From: Laetiporus sulphureus 93-53
Lineage: Eukaryota; Basidiomycota; Agaricomycetes; Polyporales; Laetiporaceae
DNA: 64,000 bases
Assembly: GCF_001632365.1 (NCBI RefSeq)
Contig: NW_024468521.1
Location: 571,684 to 635,683 of the forward strand
Direction: 5' to 3'
Numbering within the stretch: the first letter of the stretch is position 1; the number at the start of each line of letters is the position of its first letter. This document shows, piece by piece, positions 24,769 through 35,910 of the stretch. The notes beneath the pieces were generated by a model, which was given only the letters and a program-made list of their open reading frames with translations, made no database searches and was not told the DNA's origin. The position numbers and the translations under genes were made by a program.

Positions 24769-25189
24769 TTCCAGATGCTCTTGCGTTTCATGACAAACTT
24801 GATTCGAGAGCCGATATGCGCTGACTATCTGGCCTTTGCGACGAACCCTCTCCCTGTCGCCGATGAACCTGGTTTCAGGACAAAGGATCCTCCTGTGGTT
24901 TATTGGGTTCTCGAATGAAAGTCCTTCCATGATGATGAGCTGGTCTTTTCTGCGGGACGCTGGACACGTGCACCTCTATGTGGTCGAAACGGCCGTTGGT
25001 TCCGGCGGACTCGGCGCCAGCTGTTTCAAAACTTCGCGTCATTATGAAGATTGGTGGTGACGACTTGGTTCAGGATTTGCTCTTGCTTTCCATGTTCAAG
25101 TAGCTATGGGATTCACATCGGCGCATTCAGACGAGTGATGCCGGCTTAGCCATATGTCAGTGTACGAGCGCTCATGTCACTACCAATCG

Positions 25190-25890
25190 GCATTCAGGAT
25201 CTCATCATCGGTGGGGCCGCTGGGCGGTAACACTGGACTGCAGCAGTACTCAAAGCATTTGCGAATCCTGCTTAACATCTGTCGTGTTCGAATTTACAAC
25301 TTTGTGTTGGTATACCGTGCCATGCCATCTCCACAAGAATGTTTTCTGGCTCGAAACTAGGGCTTCTGAGAATCATCCCATTCCACTATATAGTCTCCGG
25401 CGTGTTTACCGACAGCAGCTAGAAACATGTTTTCGACGGTGGCAACTCTGATGTGCCTTTCGGAGGCTGCACAATGCCTTCAGCCGTCCAACATCACGAT
25501 ATTCATTAGTCACACAGCAACTTTGACAAGCTCATCATGACGTCGTTGTTCGCGCCAACGGTCGCTGCGAACGTTTATGGGTGTCCTGGTGCGTGATATG
25601 CATGGTGCTATCGTCTCTGATCAGTCGAGAACACAGTGGGTCTATCGGAGATCGTTGAGCAGAAGACATGCCTCACATTGTATCATTCTACGTCAAGAAG
25701 CAGTGCGTGAGGTGTTTTCCATTGAATCGATTATAAACAATAAATCAACCGCGGGTGCCGCCCATGGTCACCGTACCTAGCACTTCAGATAAACCCGCGC
25801 TGACACAGGTGTAACACCGGGATTACGCGACATCTCCCGCGTACAGCCTCGTTTATCTGTTGCACATTTTTAGTCCCATCATTGAGCGCC
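25190..25890 (+). repeat. Remnant of duplicated module (copy C)
   Basis: Degenerate match to 35180-35720, in the same order: TGGACTGCAGCAGTACTCAAA, then GCTTCTGAGAA, GGAGGCTGCACAAT and CACGATATTCATTAGTC. These are followed by AGCAGAAG..CTCACA and CATTGAGC. It is the 3' part and downstream flank of the small H...C-type protein gene (see 34819 and 38843). The N-terminal coding half is absent here. It immediately precedes DUF6534 copy 2, as 35180-35720 precedes copy 3. Confidence 0.6.
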
Positions 25891-25969
25891 ATCTCAGCCG
25901 AGCCGGAGTAGATGAAATAGATAAGACAGGTCTGTCCTTCATTCCGTATTCATTCTTCCAATACGACTC

Positions 25970-27874
25970 ATGATGTATCCTGAATTGCCGCTGAATAGCA
26001 CTGCAGGATGCAGTTTCATTGGCATGTTCTTCTCGTTCATGTGCGTCTCGTTATTCCCCAGACTATGTGCAACCACTCTCAACGACTTATTGCAGACTGT
26101 ATGGAGGCACATTAGCCCAGACAAGTTTCTACTTCCACCGCTACACCGAAGATAGAATGACTCTGAAAGCTCTGGTTCGTACTCAATCGATCTGACTCCG
26201 AATGGGTTGAATACACGTGAGGCGCAGGTGGCATTTATGTGGTATGTCGTTGCATACACCAAGACACACTGAGACGTTACCATGTGAGCAGGTTGCTTGA
26301 CACAGTCAAGGAAGGCGTAGTTGGGCAGGTCTGTGACAATGTTTGTCTTGAGAGCGGACTCTGACGCTTTGTGCCAGCTGCTTTGGTTCAGTGTTGTTCA
26401 GGGCCATGCCAATATCAAGTCTTTGTCGAAGATAGACCGGTGCGTTTCCTCTGTGTTGATTGCCATTTCTGCGTGTTGAGTACCCTTTTCTAGGGCTTAT
26501 GGAGTGCGTGATTCTTTCAACTATGATGTACTACCGATATTCATCGTATTCATTCCAGGCGGAACATGCGCTCGCGGTTTGTGTGCTTCGAGAACGTGTC
26601 TATGCGAATCATTCGCTGACTCGCACCTCAGGCAGTGACCATTTTCATTGTGCAGTGGTTTGTCAAGCAACATACAATCGCAGAATATTTAGCTGAAAAG
26701 AGATCGCAGCTTCTACTTACGAACATTCCTGCATCGTGCGTACAGTCAACACAGTAATTTCTTTCGTTTTTCTCACGGACTTTTGGTAGTACTCCCTACA
26801 CATCGTCTACGCATACCCGTCGTAGTGTGTGGTGTGAGTACGATATTGATCGCCCATTCCGAACTAACGTACATCGTTAGTTGATCTTAGCAGTCGCCTC
26901 GTTAGGTGAGCGTCCCCCAATTCAACGCTATTTTGCGTAGACTGACTGCAATGTAAAGCTGGGAGTATTGGTTCGTATCCGATACATCTTCATTCAATTC
27001 ATAGAACCGAGCTCAGAATGACATCTGTAGGGGTGATCTACGAGGTGTAAGCATGCAAAGAACAGGTATCTTTATGCAGTGCTCATGTTTGTTCCGACTG
27101 CCTTGGTTAAGGTATTCGAACCCCACAGCTCAGAGTGTCTCCGTGCACGTCAAGGTACATGAACGTATTGCAAACCTTCATGCCGAACAATTGATCATCC
27201 CTAGATTCCTGGGAGAGTACAATCCGTCTTTGCGCTGGCAAGTGATGTCTACATTACGACATCCTTGTTCTGCATCCTCTATGCTGCCCGGTCGACGTGA
27301 GTAACGATTGTCCCGAGCAGTTCACTTCATTAACATGTTTCAGGATAACCTCCACTACAACAGGAATTCTCACAAAGCTCATAGTCTATACGGTTCACAG
27401 AGGGGTACTCCTTTCGTGAGTATAGGAGGTTTTTGTTATACCGCTAGTCGACTCATAACAACGTCGTCCTTCGTTAAGCGTTCTCCAAGTCCTCCAAATT
27501 GCTACAGTATGTGGTCGACCACTTTTCAAAGACTACGTGCCTTTCATGTTGTCTTTCAACACTTCCCCATAACAGTACGAGGAAACAGGCTCAGAATTAA
27601 CAGACATATTCTACTTTCCTTCAAGTACATGTGAGCTTTAGCTGCTCTGTAATGGCGTGCCGTAGGACTGATCATCATGTCAAGTGTACGTAAACACACT
27701 GCTTGCCGTGTATGTACTCCCCGTGCAGCTGCTTTCGCTACGGGGCCCGAGAGACGCTGAACATCAATTTATAGGTTGAACGCGCGCCAACACGTCAGAG
27801 CATTCGACGCCGATTGTCAGGACCGCTATTCGATTCCATTGGCAACCATTCACACGGAACAGCCCACGCCTTGA
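25970..27874 (+). CDS. DUF6534 seven-helix membrane protein (copy 2)
   Basis: Start MMYPELPLNSTAGCSFIGMF, intron, then LYGGTLAQTSFYFHRYTED, KAL, VAFMW, LLDTVKEGVVGQ, LLWFSVVQGHANI and AEHALAV. Then follow VCQATYNRRIF, DVYITTSLFCILYAARST and TTGILTKLIVYTVHRGVLLS. A last exon reads LNARQHVRAFDADCQD and ends IHTEQPTP at TGA 27872-27874. These blocks align one-for-one with copies 1 and 3, so intron positions look conserved. Exons between about 26700 and 27130 (middle helices) are poorly resolved, so damage there cannot be excluded. Function unknown; membrane location predicted from helices. Confidence 0.65.
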
Positions 27875-28508
27875 AGAACGGAGCCGACATTAGCTCTGAG
27901 GATGGTCCGCTCAATTTCATGTTCCGATGTGGACCTCAACTTGCTGACAATGATGATCACTCTCTCTTCCATGCATTTCTGTATGAAAGCTTACTTGAAC
28001 CCTGTTGATACCTCAACGGGAGCCGCCGCCATGACTGGAACTTATAATTTCGAGGTAGTACCTCATGTATAGCCTTTCAAAGAACCGTTTATGCTGTCAA
28101 ACCTACTGCTCTGCTGGCGAGAGCAATCCGGGATCGCCCTTAGAGAACATGCAGATATGTTCAGCTTGGATATATGATAGTGATGTATAAAGAGCGCCTT
28201 GGTGCTGGTAGCGCCCGCGGGCGGTGCAGTAGATGGGATCATGTTATGGGCGCATCTTCGAAGGTCTTCCGAACACTGCCAATCGACATCCAAGCTCCCA
28301 CGCGCAGACCCTCAAACGTGATGGAGTACCGCCTTTATTCTCACACGTTGGCAGGTGCTACTGTCAGCAAGTGGTCAACTATTGACGGCTCGACGTGGTC
28401 TCAAGTAAATAGTAAACTGATCCCCTGCATCGTGCACACAAACACTCGACAAATTCTTGTTTGGTTCTTCGACTGCTCAGACAGTGGACCCAAACTTTCG
28501 AATGTAGT

Positions 28509-30610
28509 ATGGATTCCGTCGCTCTCATCTATGCTTCTATCGCATTTGCGATCTTCTACCTTCTGGTCTCTGCTGTACGCCAACCTCAAGTGCGTATACC
28601 TATTAAGCCATAGGAGTGTATACAGCGGTGTCTAACGCTCAAGGGCAAGTTGCGCCACATTCCAACGGTCGGAGGCCCCTCTTTGCCCATATTATCCTAC
28701 TTCGGTGCCTTGAACTACCTCTTCCATGCAGCGGACATTTTGCAAGAAGGCTATACGCGGGTACGTTATTGGTTCCATGCCCGATACACAGTCATCCTGA
28801 TGTGAGCACATTTGGTTGTTTCAGTACAAGGACGGTATATTCAAACACGCAGAGTTTCGCGGATGGCACGTCATCGTGACTGGATCACGACTGACTGACG
28901 AACTACGCAAAGCTTCACATGACGAACTATCCTTCGAGGAAGCCATTGTTGATGTAAGAGGTCCTCTCAATCCTGTACAGTCAGTCGCACTTTATATGAC
29001 ATGCATTTCAAGACTCTCGCGGTCGACTACACACTCGGGCCAAATATCCAGCGCAACACCTATCACGTACCGATTATTCGCTCACAGCTGACCCGAAACC
29101 TTGCATCTCTCTTTCCGGACTTGCGCGACGAGATTGTTGCTGCATTTGAGGATGAGATTCCTTTGAAGGACGAAGGTACGTAGTCACTCGTCTGAAGGTT
29201 GACGTTATGTACGATGATATTCGTCGCAGGTTGGACCAACATCCCTGCAAATGCTGCCATTACCCAGATTGTGTGCAGGACTAGCAACCGCTTGTTCGTA
29301 GGGTTGCCAAAATGTAATGTGTCTTCGAAGACTCTCTGGGCGGCTTTCTGGCAGAGCTAACTGATTTGTCAGGCAGGGATCCAGACTATTGTGAGCTGAA
29401 CAAGAGATTCACCATCGACTTTATCCAAGGAGCTGCTATCATCAATCTCTTCCCGCGGTTGCTCAAGCCGTTCGTTTGGCTTAACGTCCTCCTGTGTGAA
29501 ATCCTATTCTCATGGCTACGCGCAGGATCGTCGCACGGTTTCTCACAAATGTTCCCCGAAGCGTGGACCGTGGTTTGAAGCACTTGGGCCCCATAATTTC
29601 GGAAAGGTTTGAGAATATTGAGAAACTTGGGGAGAAGTGGGCAGAAAAGCCGGTAGGCGCAACTTTCGCATACCATGACTGATGAGATACGCTCACATTG
29701 ATGGCTACCTTATTCTCCCTATAGAACGACCTTCTCCAATGGCTGATTGACGCATCCCGCGGAGAGGAGCACTCAGTTCGTGCATTGGTGCTACGTATGC
29801 TAACAGTGAACGTCGCTGCTATTCATACATCATCGATGGTCAGTGTGTGCGCTGACCGATGAATACGAACACTAACGGCTTCTCAACGCATCTCTAGACC
29901 TTCACGCATGCGCTGTTCTACCTTGCAGCATACCCAGAGTATGTGCAGCCATTACGGGAGGAAGTCGAGGCCGTCGTGACACAAGAGGGTTGGAGCAAAG
30001 CAGCGATGATTAGAATGCGCAAGGTCGACAGCTTTCTCAAGGAGATCAACCGGGTCACTGGGGTTGGCGCAAGTAAGTACATTTGCCCGTTATCTGCAGT
30101 GGCCGATATCTTAATGGTGTTTCCTTGGCTGTCAGAATCGCTGAACCGTAAGGCCATGAAGGACATCACGTTCTCAGATGGGACATTCATACCGGCTGGA
30201 ACATTTGTGTCAGCCGCATCTCGCGCAACGCATTTCGATGAAGGCATCTATCCGGATGCCTTGAAGTTCAATCCATGGCGGTTTTCGGACATGCGCGAGT
30301 GCCAGGGGGAGAGCACGAAGCACCATATGGTGAGCACGAGCGTGGACTATCTTTCCTTTGGGCACGGACGACATGCATGGTGAGCATTCATTGTTGTCTT
30401 ATGGAAAGCGATCATATAGACCTCACTCGATCGTATAGTCCGGGTCGATTTTTTGCTGTGAACGAGCTGAAGGCGCTCCTCGCTCATGTCGTGGTGACTT
30501 ATGACGTGAGGTTGGGGAAAGAGGGCGAGTTGCCATCCTCGACGTGGTTCGGTCCAACGTTGGTGCCGAACACGAAGGCGGAAGTCATGTTCCGCAAACG
30601 ACAGTCATGA
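28509..30610 (+). CDS. Cytochrome P450 monooxygenase
   Basis: Begins MDSVALIYASIAFAIFYLLV, a membrane anchor, then the Pro-rich hinge LRHIPTVGGPSLPIL. Middle exons include FKHAEFRGWHVIV, LGPNIQRNTYHVPI, NKRFTIDFIQGAAIINLFPRL and DLLQWLIDAS. The I-helix oxygen motif is AAIHTSSM, the K-helix ExxR is KEINRV, and PERF-like FNPWRFSDM precedes the heme loop FGHGRHACPGRFFAVNE, whose Cys codon is split by the last intron (TG/T). Ends KAEVMFRKRQS, TGA 30608-30610. About ten introns. The sequence style is that of ER-bound fungal P450s often annotated ent-kaurene-oxidase-like; substrate unknown. All key motifs are intact. A 5' fragment and an internal scrap of a close paralogue are at 41150-41395 and 38225-38320. 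Confidence 0.88.
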
Positions 30611-31082
30611 AGCCAGACTTCGGTCTGTTCATGATTGCATCTGCACTTAAAGATTTGACGGTGATCCTGAGGCGTACTTTGGACATTTCTCAATGAACGA
30701 GAGATCAGAAGGCAGTCGTGTATCGTTGCTTGATAGAAATTTGTGAGATTTTATAGCGTATAAAGGAAGTTATCATAGAGTCGGGACTGAAGCTCGATCG
30801 TAGGTCAAGAGCCCGTACGAGAAACGAACGTTATCCTACATACTGGCATGTCTCAACCCCGCCTACTCCTAAACAAAACCTTGAGCTTCAGGTCAGAGAT
30901 GAGCAGGACGCCGAACCAGCTTGACTTGAGAAATACACCACTATCTTCGTCTTGACCTCATACGCGAGCATGACATGAGTCAGCAGGGCCTTCAGCTCAT
31001 TGGCCGCATAGGGCTAAAGAGATACTCAGTGAAATGAACGAAGAGATGACAGAATCCGAAAGTGGTCAGGTGAGGGCTTAGG
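30611..31082. other. Intergenic, P450 3' flank
   Basis: No gene supported. Moderately AT-rich, and no repeat shared with other parts of the window was noticed. Confidence 0.35.
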
Positions 31083-31470
31083 CTAGAGGCAGTGATAGCT
31101 CCTGTAGGCTCGAGCGCTATCAAAGACCTGTCCCGATCCGACCTCCTTCAAGAACGAATGAAGAGGGTGGAAGAGGAGGCTGGTACGGTAGAGGCCGATT
31201 AGACATGAGACCTTTTTCATCTGGTACTTTGTAGCAGCCTGCTGCACGGCTGCAAGCAAGCGCATGTCGTCAATGGCAGGTACGCAAGATGGGTCATAGA
31301 GCTGTAGAAGGAGACGAATCGTGGCGCTGTCTTGTGAGAGCGAGAGGTGGGTCAACGTCGCTCCCTCGCGTGGCTATTCTTTTTCAGCACCCTGAAGCAT
31401 CTGCTCGAGAACGGGAGAAGAAAGGGCGATCAATTTAGAATGCACTAGAAACTGCTTCCCATCTGAGGCT
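31083..31470 (-). pseudogene. BTB/POZ domain fragment (second copy)
   Basis: Downstream of an acceptor at about 31465 the minus strand reads SDGKQFLVHSKLIALSSPV then LEQMLQGAEKE, a TAG at 31376-31374, and in the same frame GATLTHLSLSQDSATIRLLL, QLYDPSCVP and AATKYQMKKV. This is the standard fungal BTB order (SDG-x-x-F-x-VH, L..SP.F, L.E...T...LL...Y). BTB proteins are dimeric adaptors, often for Cullin-3 ligases. The nonsense codon and lack of a clear start make it a relic, or part of a two-domain ancestor with the next feature. Confidence 0.6.
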
Positions 31471-31472
31471 AC

Positions 31473-32100
31473 TCAAACGACGTCAGCATCGTTGTTGTCA
31501 CAAGCTCGCAGGCAGTCATAGGACGCCGGAGGGGTCTGTACAGCCGGGAGATGGGGAGAACCAAGGCAAGTGAATGTGGTGCCCTCTACATCTCCGCCGC
31601 TGCGCTGACACCGGAGCAGCCGCAAGTAGCAGCCCACCTGGAGCCGTTCCAGTTCGTCGATGTAGACACGATGCAAGGCGGGGATTTGCAGCATAGCCTG
31701 GGCTGCCGCTCGCGTTGCCCACTGTGCCTGGCTGAGACGACATGCAAGGACAAATGCCTGCATCGGGTATCTCCTCGCTACGATGCCGAAGATGCTCCAC
31801 GCGTAGAGTGCCATCACATCTAAGCGGTACTTCGATGCTCTCCAAACCGCCTCGATGAATGGCAAGGGCTATCGGCTTACCATAGCAGGCGCAGAGCAGG
31901 ACTTCTGCAACCTCTCTATCTTCGTCAATTTCAACGATGTTGGATGTAGCTGCACACCGCTCGGACGGACTGGGAAGGAGTTCTGCGAAGTGGGGCGATG
32001 CACGACGAAGCTTGTCGGAATGGACTTGCTAAATCGTCCCATCGGACGATCGCAGATGAACGTCTGCATGAGCATTTCTGGATAGGGGATGAATCACCAG
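31473..32100 (-). pseudogene. BTB/POZ domain protein pseudogene
   Basis: From about 32098 the minus strand reads HPLSRNAHADVHLRSSDGTI, then TAG (32031-32029), then in frame QVHSDKLRRASPHFAELLPS and SNIVEIDEDREVAEVLLCAC. After an intron at about 31880 it continues SIFGIVARRYPMQAFVLACR, ATRAAAQAMLQIPALH and IDELERLQVGCYLRLLRC, ending DNNDADVV. The first part is a BTB core; the second is the helical back-domain that follows it in Agaricomycete BTB proteins. The single TAG in the heart of the BTB makes the gene non-functional as read. Confidence 0.65.
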
Positions 32101-32159
32101 TCGCTTTGAGAGGTCAGCACGAGGAGTTGAAGTCCATTCAAGATACGTCATACCTCTCT

Positions 32160-32335
32160 TGCGCGACGTCTCCCTTCTTCCGCAAGACGTCGCGCCCCTT
32201 CTGCACGATGTCCTTCTCGGTGATGTAGTTCTTCCATACGACGTCGCGCCTCTTCTGCACGATGTTCTTCTTGGCGACATAGTTCTTCCATACGATGTCG
32301 GGCCTCTGCAGCATGTCCTGCTGTCGACAAAAACA
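32160..32335 (-). repeat. 54-bp tandem repeat, about 2.5 units
   Basis: ACGTCGCGCC recurs at 32187 and 32241, with a diverged ATGTCGGGCC at 32295. The period is exactly 54 bp, and AGTTCTTCCATACGA also recurs at that spacing. A multiple of three, it keeps one minus-strand frame open with a DVVWKNYVAKKNIVQKRR-like 18-residue unit, charged and probably helical. It lies directly upstream of the BTB pseudogene and may be its N-terminal exon, or a minisatellite. Confidence 0.6.
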
Positions 32336-32584
32336 GCGTCTCAAGGAAACTCATGGAGCGTGCTACCATGAAATCTTGAGCTACCCGTGTTGCGCGGGGA
32401 TACTTCGCGAAGTCAGGCTTCTGAAGGCATTTCGAATGTTTGAGCGGATCGAGTCAGATAAACCATGAAGCCTCCTATTCACTGCAGAAAGCTTGTCTGC
32501 ACTGACGAACGGTACCGGTGAGGGGGTGAGAAAGCTGAGTGCAGCGATGACGACTCAAGAGGCATTGTATCATGCTCAGCGCTC

Positions 32585-32712
32585 AACGTCAACACGCCAC
32601 CGCCGTCAGGCCACCTGCCTCCCGGTTGAGAATGCCTCCGTAAGGCCGTGGACACCGTGATGCCACTCGAGACGCTTAGCGCCCATGGAGCGCTCATCGA
32701 CATTCGTGGAAT
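32585..32712. repeat. Repeat R2, copy 1 (left of protease gene)
   Basis: Contains GCCACCGCCGTCAGGCCACC (about 32598) and GACGCTTAGCGCCCATGGAG (32671). Both occur, with the same spacing order, at 38389-38462, and the second also at 34483-34512. Together with the copy at 34418-34515 it brackets the trypsin-like ORF. R2 copies are on the same strand (direct repeats). Confidence 0.6.
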
Positions 32713-32754
32713 TCGCCGTCCCTTTTAGGGTGTCCGCGAGGGGATGGTCCGAGA

Positions 32755-34476
32755 CTAGTAGTAGAGGTGGCAGCCGGGATAGGCCTTCCTGATCTGCTCC
32801 TCGAGCCACCAGTACGGGGTCCCGTAGGTTACGTCTGTCTCGTCGGTTGTGCCGCCACCGCCGGTGAGCAAGGCGACGATGCGGCCAGCCCTGTCGAGGA
32901 TGATGGCGCCGGAATCCCCTGGGGCGGAGAAGGGGCCACGCAGCTTGTCGTAGGGCAGGATGGCGGTCTCGATGGAGGTGTGCTCGATGCCGTAGTCGGT
33001 GTAGACGCGAGTGAAAGACTCGCGCCCATTGGCGCGACCGATGGTGGTGCCCGTGGTCAGGCCGTTCTTCACTACAAGGAGTGCCTTCTCGCCGTGGACG
33101 TCGAGGTGCTTGGGCTGGCGGATCTCGTCGTCCTTCACGACGCCAAAGGCCTGGAGGAGCCCATCGTCCGGGTACTCGTAGCCTGCCTGGTCCTCGGGCT
33201 GCGGGAACATGAGCTTGCCAAAGTCAGAGGGCGAGAGGTTGCCACCTGCGGGGATATAATAGTCAGCCAAAACTGAACTGCGGGACGAGATGGGAAACGT
33301 ACCGACGTAGACCTTGTTTCCCGGGAAGGTGTTCCAATCGATCTTCTGATTGTAAAGCTGGATAAAGGCCCAGTCGCGCGTAAACTTGTTGGGCCCGTCG
33401 GCGACGACGATGGGCTCGGCGTGGAGGACGAAGCCGACGATACGCTGGTTCAGGTTCATCCAGCGTTTAGTAACCTCATCGTGAAGCTTGTTCAAGTTGT
33501 CGATAATCTTCGTCGCCTTCTCCACCTCGCGCTGGTTCTCCTCGCGCTTCTCGGTGATCGCCGCATCCTCGCCATTGACGAACTCACCCAGCCTGGTGAT
33601 CGCCTTCTTCCACACCGTGACGGAGCGAGCAAGGTCGCCGATGGCGGCCATCATGGCATTCGTAGCATTCCGATAGCCCATGTTGCCGAGGGCGACGATC
33701 TCCTCGCGTGGCTGGCTGGGTTGCTTGCGCGCCATGCCCTTGTTGGCGTACGCGGGAGGAGGGCGAGCGACGTGGGCAGCGGTGAGAAGGACGACGCGCT
33801 CGTCGTCTTTGCTGAGGCGGAAGTAGAGGGCGCCGGTGCCCTCGTAGTGGGGCGTCTTGAGCGGGGCGATGGAGAGGCCGAGTGTGGGCGTGAAAGGCTT
33901 GCGGAACTCGGGGATGGGATCGACGAGGGGGTTGAACGGGAGGAGCTTCGGACCAGCAACAGAGTGGGTCACCTCCGACTCCCGAAAAGCAACCTCGATC
34001 TGGGGGAAGCCGGCTAGACTGAGGATACCCTTGATGGCGTCGGCGGCAGATACCGCAGCGTCGAAGAGAAGAGTCTCGTGCTTCACGCCGATCCACATAA
34101 GGAGCGGACAAAACGGCGTCTTCTCCCCGGCGTTGGCGAAGGCGACGGGGTCGATGGAGGTCCACATGACGCTGCAAGAGTCGAGGAACTTGTAGATGTC
34201 CGTACCAATCTTGAGCCAGGAGCCTGCGATAGGGTGGCCGTAGACAGGGCGCACCTCGCGGATGAAGCGCTGCGCTTGCGGACCCTGCCGTTCAGGCCAC
34301 GCAGGGCCCGACTTGTAGATGCAGGGAGCACCGCTGGGCATACCGAAGAAGTCTTTATAAGCGGCGGGGTAACGGTCGGTGAGACGGGCTCCGAATGTTT
34401 TCGAGTTTGCGAAATGTGCGAGCGCCATGGCACACTCAACCTTCGCATCGGCGCGCGAAGTGGCATGGAGGGCCAC
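32755..34476 (-). CDS. Trypsin-like serine protease-fold protein
   Basis: An ORF of 573 codons is open throughout. A chymotrypsin-fold triad is visible: TAAHVA (His, about residue 230), FTRDWAFIQL (Asp, about 365) and APGDSGAII (Ser, about 518), followed by GRIVALLTGGGG. Other parts (PVYGHPIAGSWL, DPVAFANAGEKTPFCP, GLSIAPLKTPHYEGTG, a charged helix around residue 310) belong to a multi-copy Agaricomycete family of unknown role. A 57-bp segment, 33302-33246, has a GT start and CAG end. Its removal would give NKVYVGGNLSPSDF in frame, so it is probably an intron that happens to lack stops. The first about 25 codons lie in repeat R2, antisense to a P450 scrap. The native start may instead be the ATG of MPSGAPC at about 34341. 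Confidence 0.75.
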   Translation of the reverse strand: MALHATSRADAKVECAMALAHFANSKTFGARLTDRYPAAYKDFFGMPSGAPCIYKSGPAWPERQGPQAQRFIREVRPVYGHPIAGSWLKIGTDIYKFLDSCSVMWTSIDPVAFANAGEKTPFCPLLMWIGVKHETLLFDAAVSAADAIKGILSLAGFPQIEVAFRESEVTHSVAGPKLLPFNPLVDPIPEFRKPFTPTLGLSIAPLKTPHYEGTGALYFRLSKDDERVVLLTAAHVARPPPAYANKGMARKQPSQPREEIVALGNMGYRNATNAMMAAIGDLARSVTVWKKAITRLGEFVNGEDAAITEKREENQREVEKATKIIDNLNKLHDEVTKRWMNLNQRIVGFVLHAEPIVVADGPNKFTRDWAFIQLYNQKIDWNTFPGNKVYVGTFPISSRSSVLADYYIPAGGNLSPSDFGKLMFPQPEDQAGYEYPDDGLLQAFGVVKDDEIRQPKHLDVHGEKALLVVKNGLTTGTTIGRANGRESFTRVYTDYGIEHTSIETAILPYDKLRGPFSAPGDSGAIILDRAGRIVALLTGGGGTTDETDVTYGTPYWWLEEQIRKAYPGCHLYY

Positions 34477-34515
34477 CCGCAGAGATGCTTAGCGCCCATT
34501 GAGCGCTCATCGGGT
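34390..34515. repeat. Repeat R2, copy 2, with P450 scrap
   Basis: GAGCGCCATGGCACACTCAA through GCTTAGCGCCCATTGAGCGC matches 38325-38462. Its left edge, TTTTCGAGTTTGCGAAATGTG (34397 onward), is a shortened version of the P450-derived sequence at 38288-38325. The protease ORF begins inside it. Confidence 0.6.
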
Positions 34516-34818
34516 GAAGGAGACTGCAATTGCGCCTTGAAGGCACACCTCCCGAGACACTCTGAATCAGCTAAGAGCTATCTGCATGGGAGGCTTTACT
34601 ACGTTCAGCCACCGGCGCACCACGATCTCCTGAAAGCTCCTGCGCGGTGGCCTGCAGATATCTCGTAGAACAGGACCCAGCAGGCACCTCTGGGAACAAG
34701 ACTATCTACTTTGAGAGAGTAAGGACGCCCTGAAAAACTATTATATACGCTCATCTTGCAGGCTTCTCCTCCAGCATCCTCTCATTCTGTCACGCTCTCA
34801 CCCAAGCATATTCTCGTC

Positions 34819-35450
34819 ATGCCCATCCTCTGTCTCGTGAAGGAAGGCCAGAGCCCGAGTCGACTGTTCAAGAGCCATTGGGCCCTCCTAGTCACGAGCG
34901 GCAGCTTCGCCGAGCCTAGAGATGCTGCGGGGATTTACATACCATACACGTCCACGGCTCTGTCGCCTCAGGCTTTGAGTTCGAGGCCAAGAGGAACTGG
35001 CGACAGAACATAACTGGGACGCCATATCGCTTCCACGTCCTGGGCGAGGTCACCGCTGCGTCCGTGCAGTCCGATCCAGCTGCAAGAGATAGCGAATACG
35101 TCCAGGACGCCGAGGCGAAGACTGACTTTGAGCGGACACTCCTTCAGACGCCACCGGGCCCCTCGCTTATGAGCGCCAATGTAACGGTTGGACCGCAGCA
35201 GTATTCAAACTCTTCGTTCAAATTTACAATTGCCGAGTTGGCATCGGATGCAATGGTGTCCCCAGAGGGAACCCTTCCTGCCTCAAAACTGAGAGCTTCT
35301 GAGAAGCATTTCGTTCTGCTGATTATCTCCGGCATGTTCGGCGGCGGCAACTCGGATGCACTTTCCGAGGCTGCACGATCCCTTGATTCGTCCGACGTCA
35401 TGATATTCATCAGTCTCACAACAACTTCGACAGGCCGGCGCTGATAACAT
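34819..35450 (+). pseudogene. Small H...C-type protein, frameshifted copy A
   Basis: Starts MPILCLVKEGQSPSRLFKSH then WALLVTSGSFAEP, nearly identical to the intact gene at 38843. It has five extra bases (CCATA) at about 34938-34945 that shift the frame before the IHVHGS block and cause a stop at 35011. The rest of the gene is recognisable out of frame to about 35165 (SEYVQD, FERTLLQTPPGPS). After the intron donor GTAACG the sequence departs from copy B and instead matches remnant C (25190-25890). Upstream DNA (34520-34815) is also shared with copy B. Confidence 0.75.
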
Positions 35451-35910
35451 TGTATGTCTGCACCGATCTCCGAGTTGCTGCGAAACTTCATGTATGGGCC
35501 GGGATGCTGTCAGAGTTCAATGAGCAGAAGGCTTACCTCACACCATAACATTTTGCATCAAGAAGCAATGCGTCAAGCTTCAAGTGTCAGCCAACTATCC
35601 ACGGGCGCATCCCGTGATCAGATGAAGTCGCACTGACACAGATGAAATCAACCGATGTCTCCCGCGTTGAGTATTGTTAACCCCGTCATCGAGCCGCCAT
35701 CAATGACAGGTGACAGACTAATAAAATGATGTGGGCGCTCAACTGCATTGCCTTATAGCAAAAGTTCACCATCGAACAGGATTCATACACATGTACTATT
35801 GCAAATGGCATCGCAAATGCCCTGTACCTGCGGTATAAATTCTGCAATTCATCGATTATCATTGTTATCACTCGACGCCGACCGAGGAGACACGTCCCTT
35901 CCTTTCACCA

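Noticed and set aside
24565..24930. 121-codon minus-strand ORF over repeat R1
   Set aside because: Lies across a dispersed non-coding repeat whose other copies do not keep the frame.
33421..34668. Plus-strand ORFs of about 200 codons opposite the protease gene
   Set aside because: Antisense mirrors of the trypsin-like ORF with no motif of their own.
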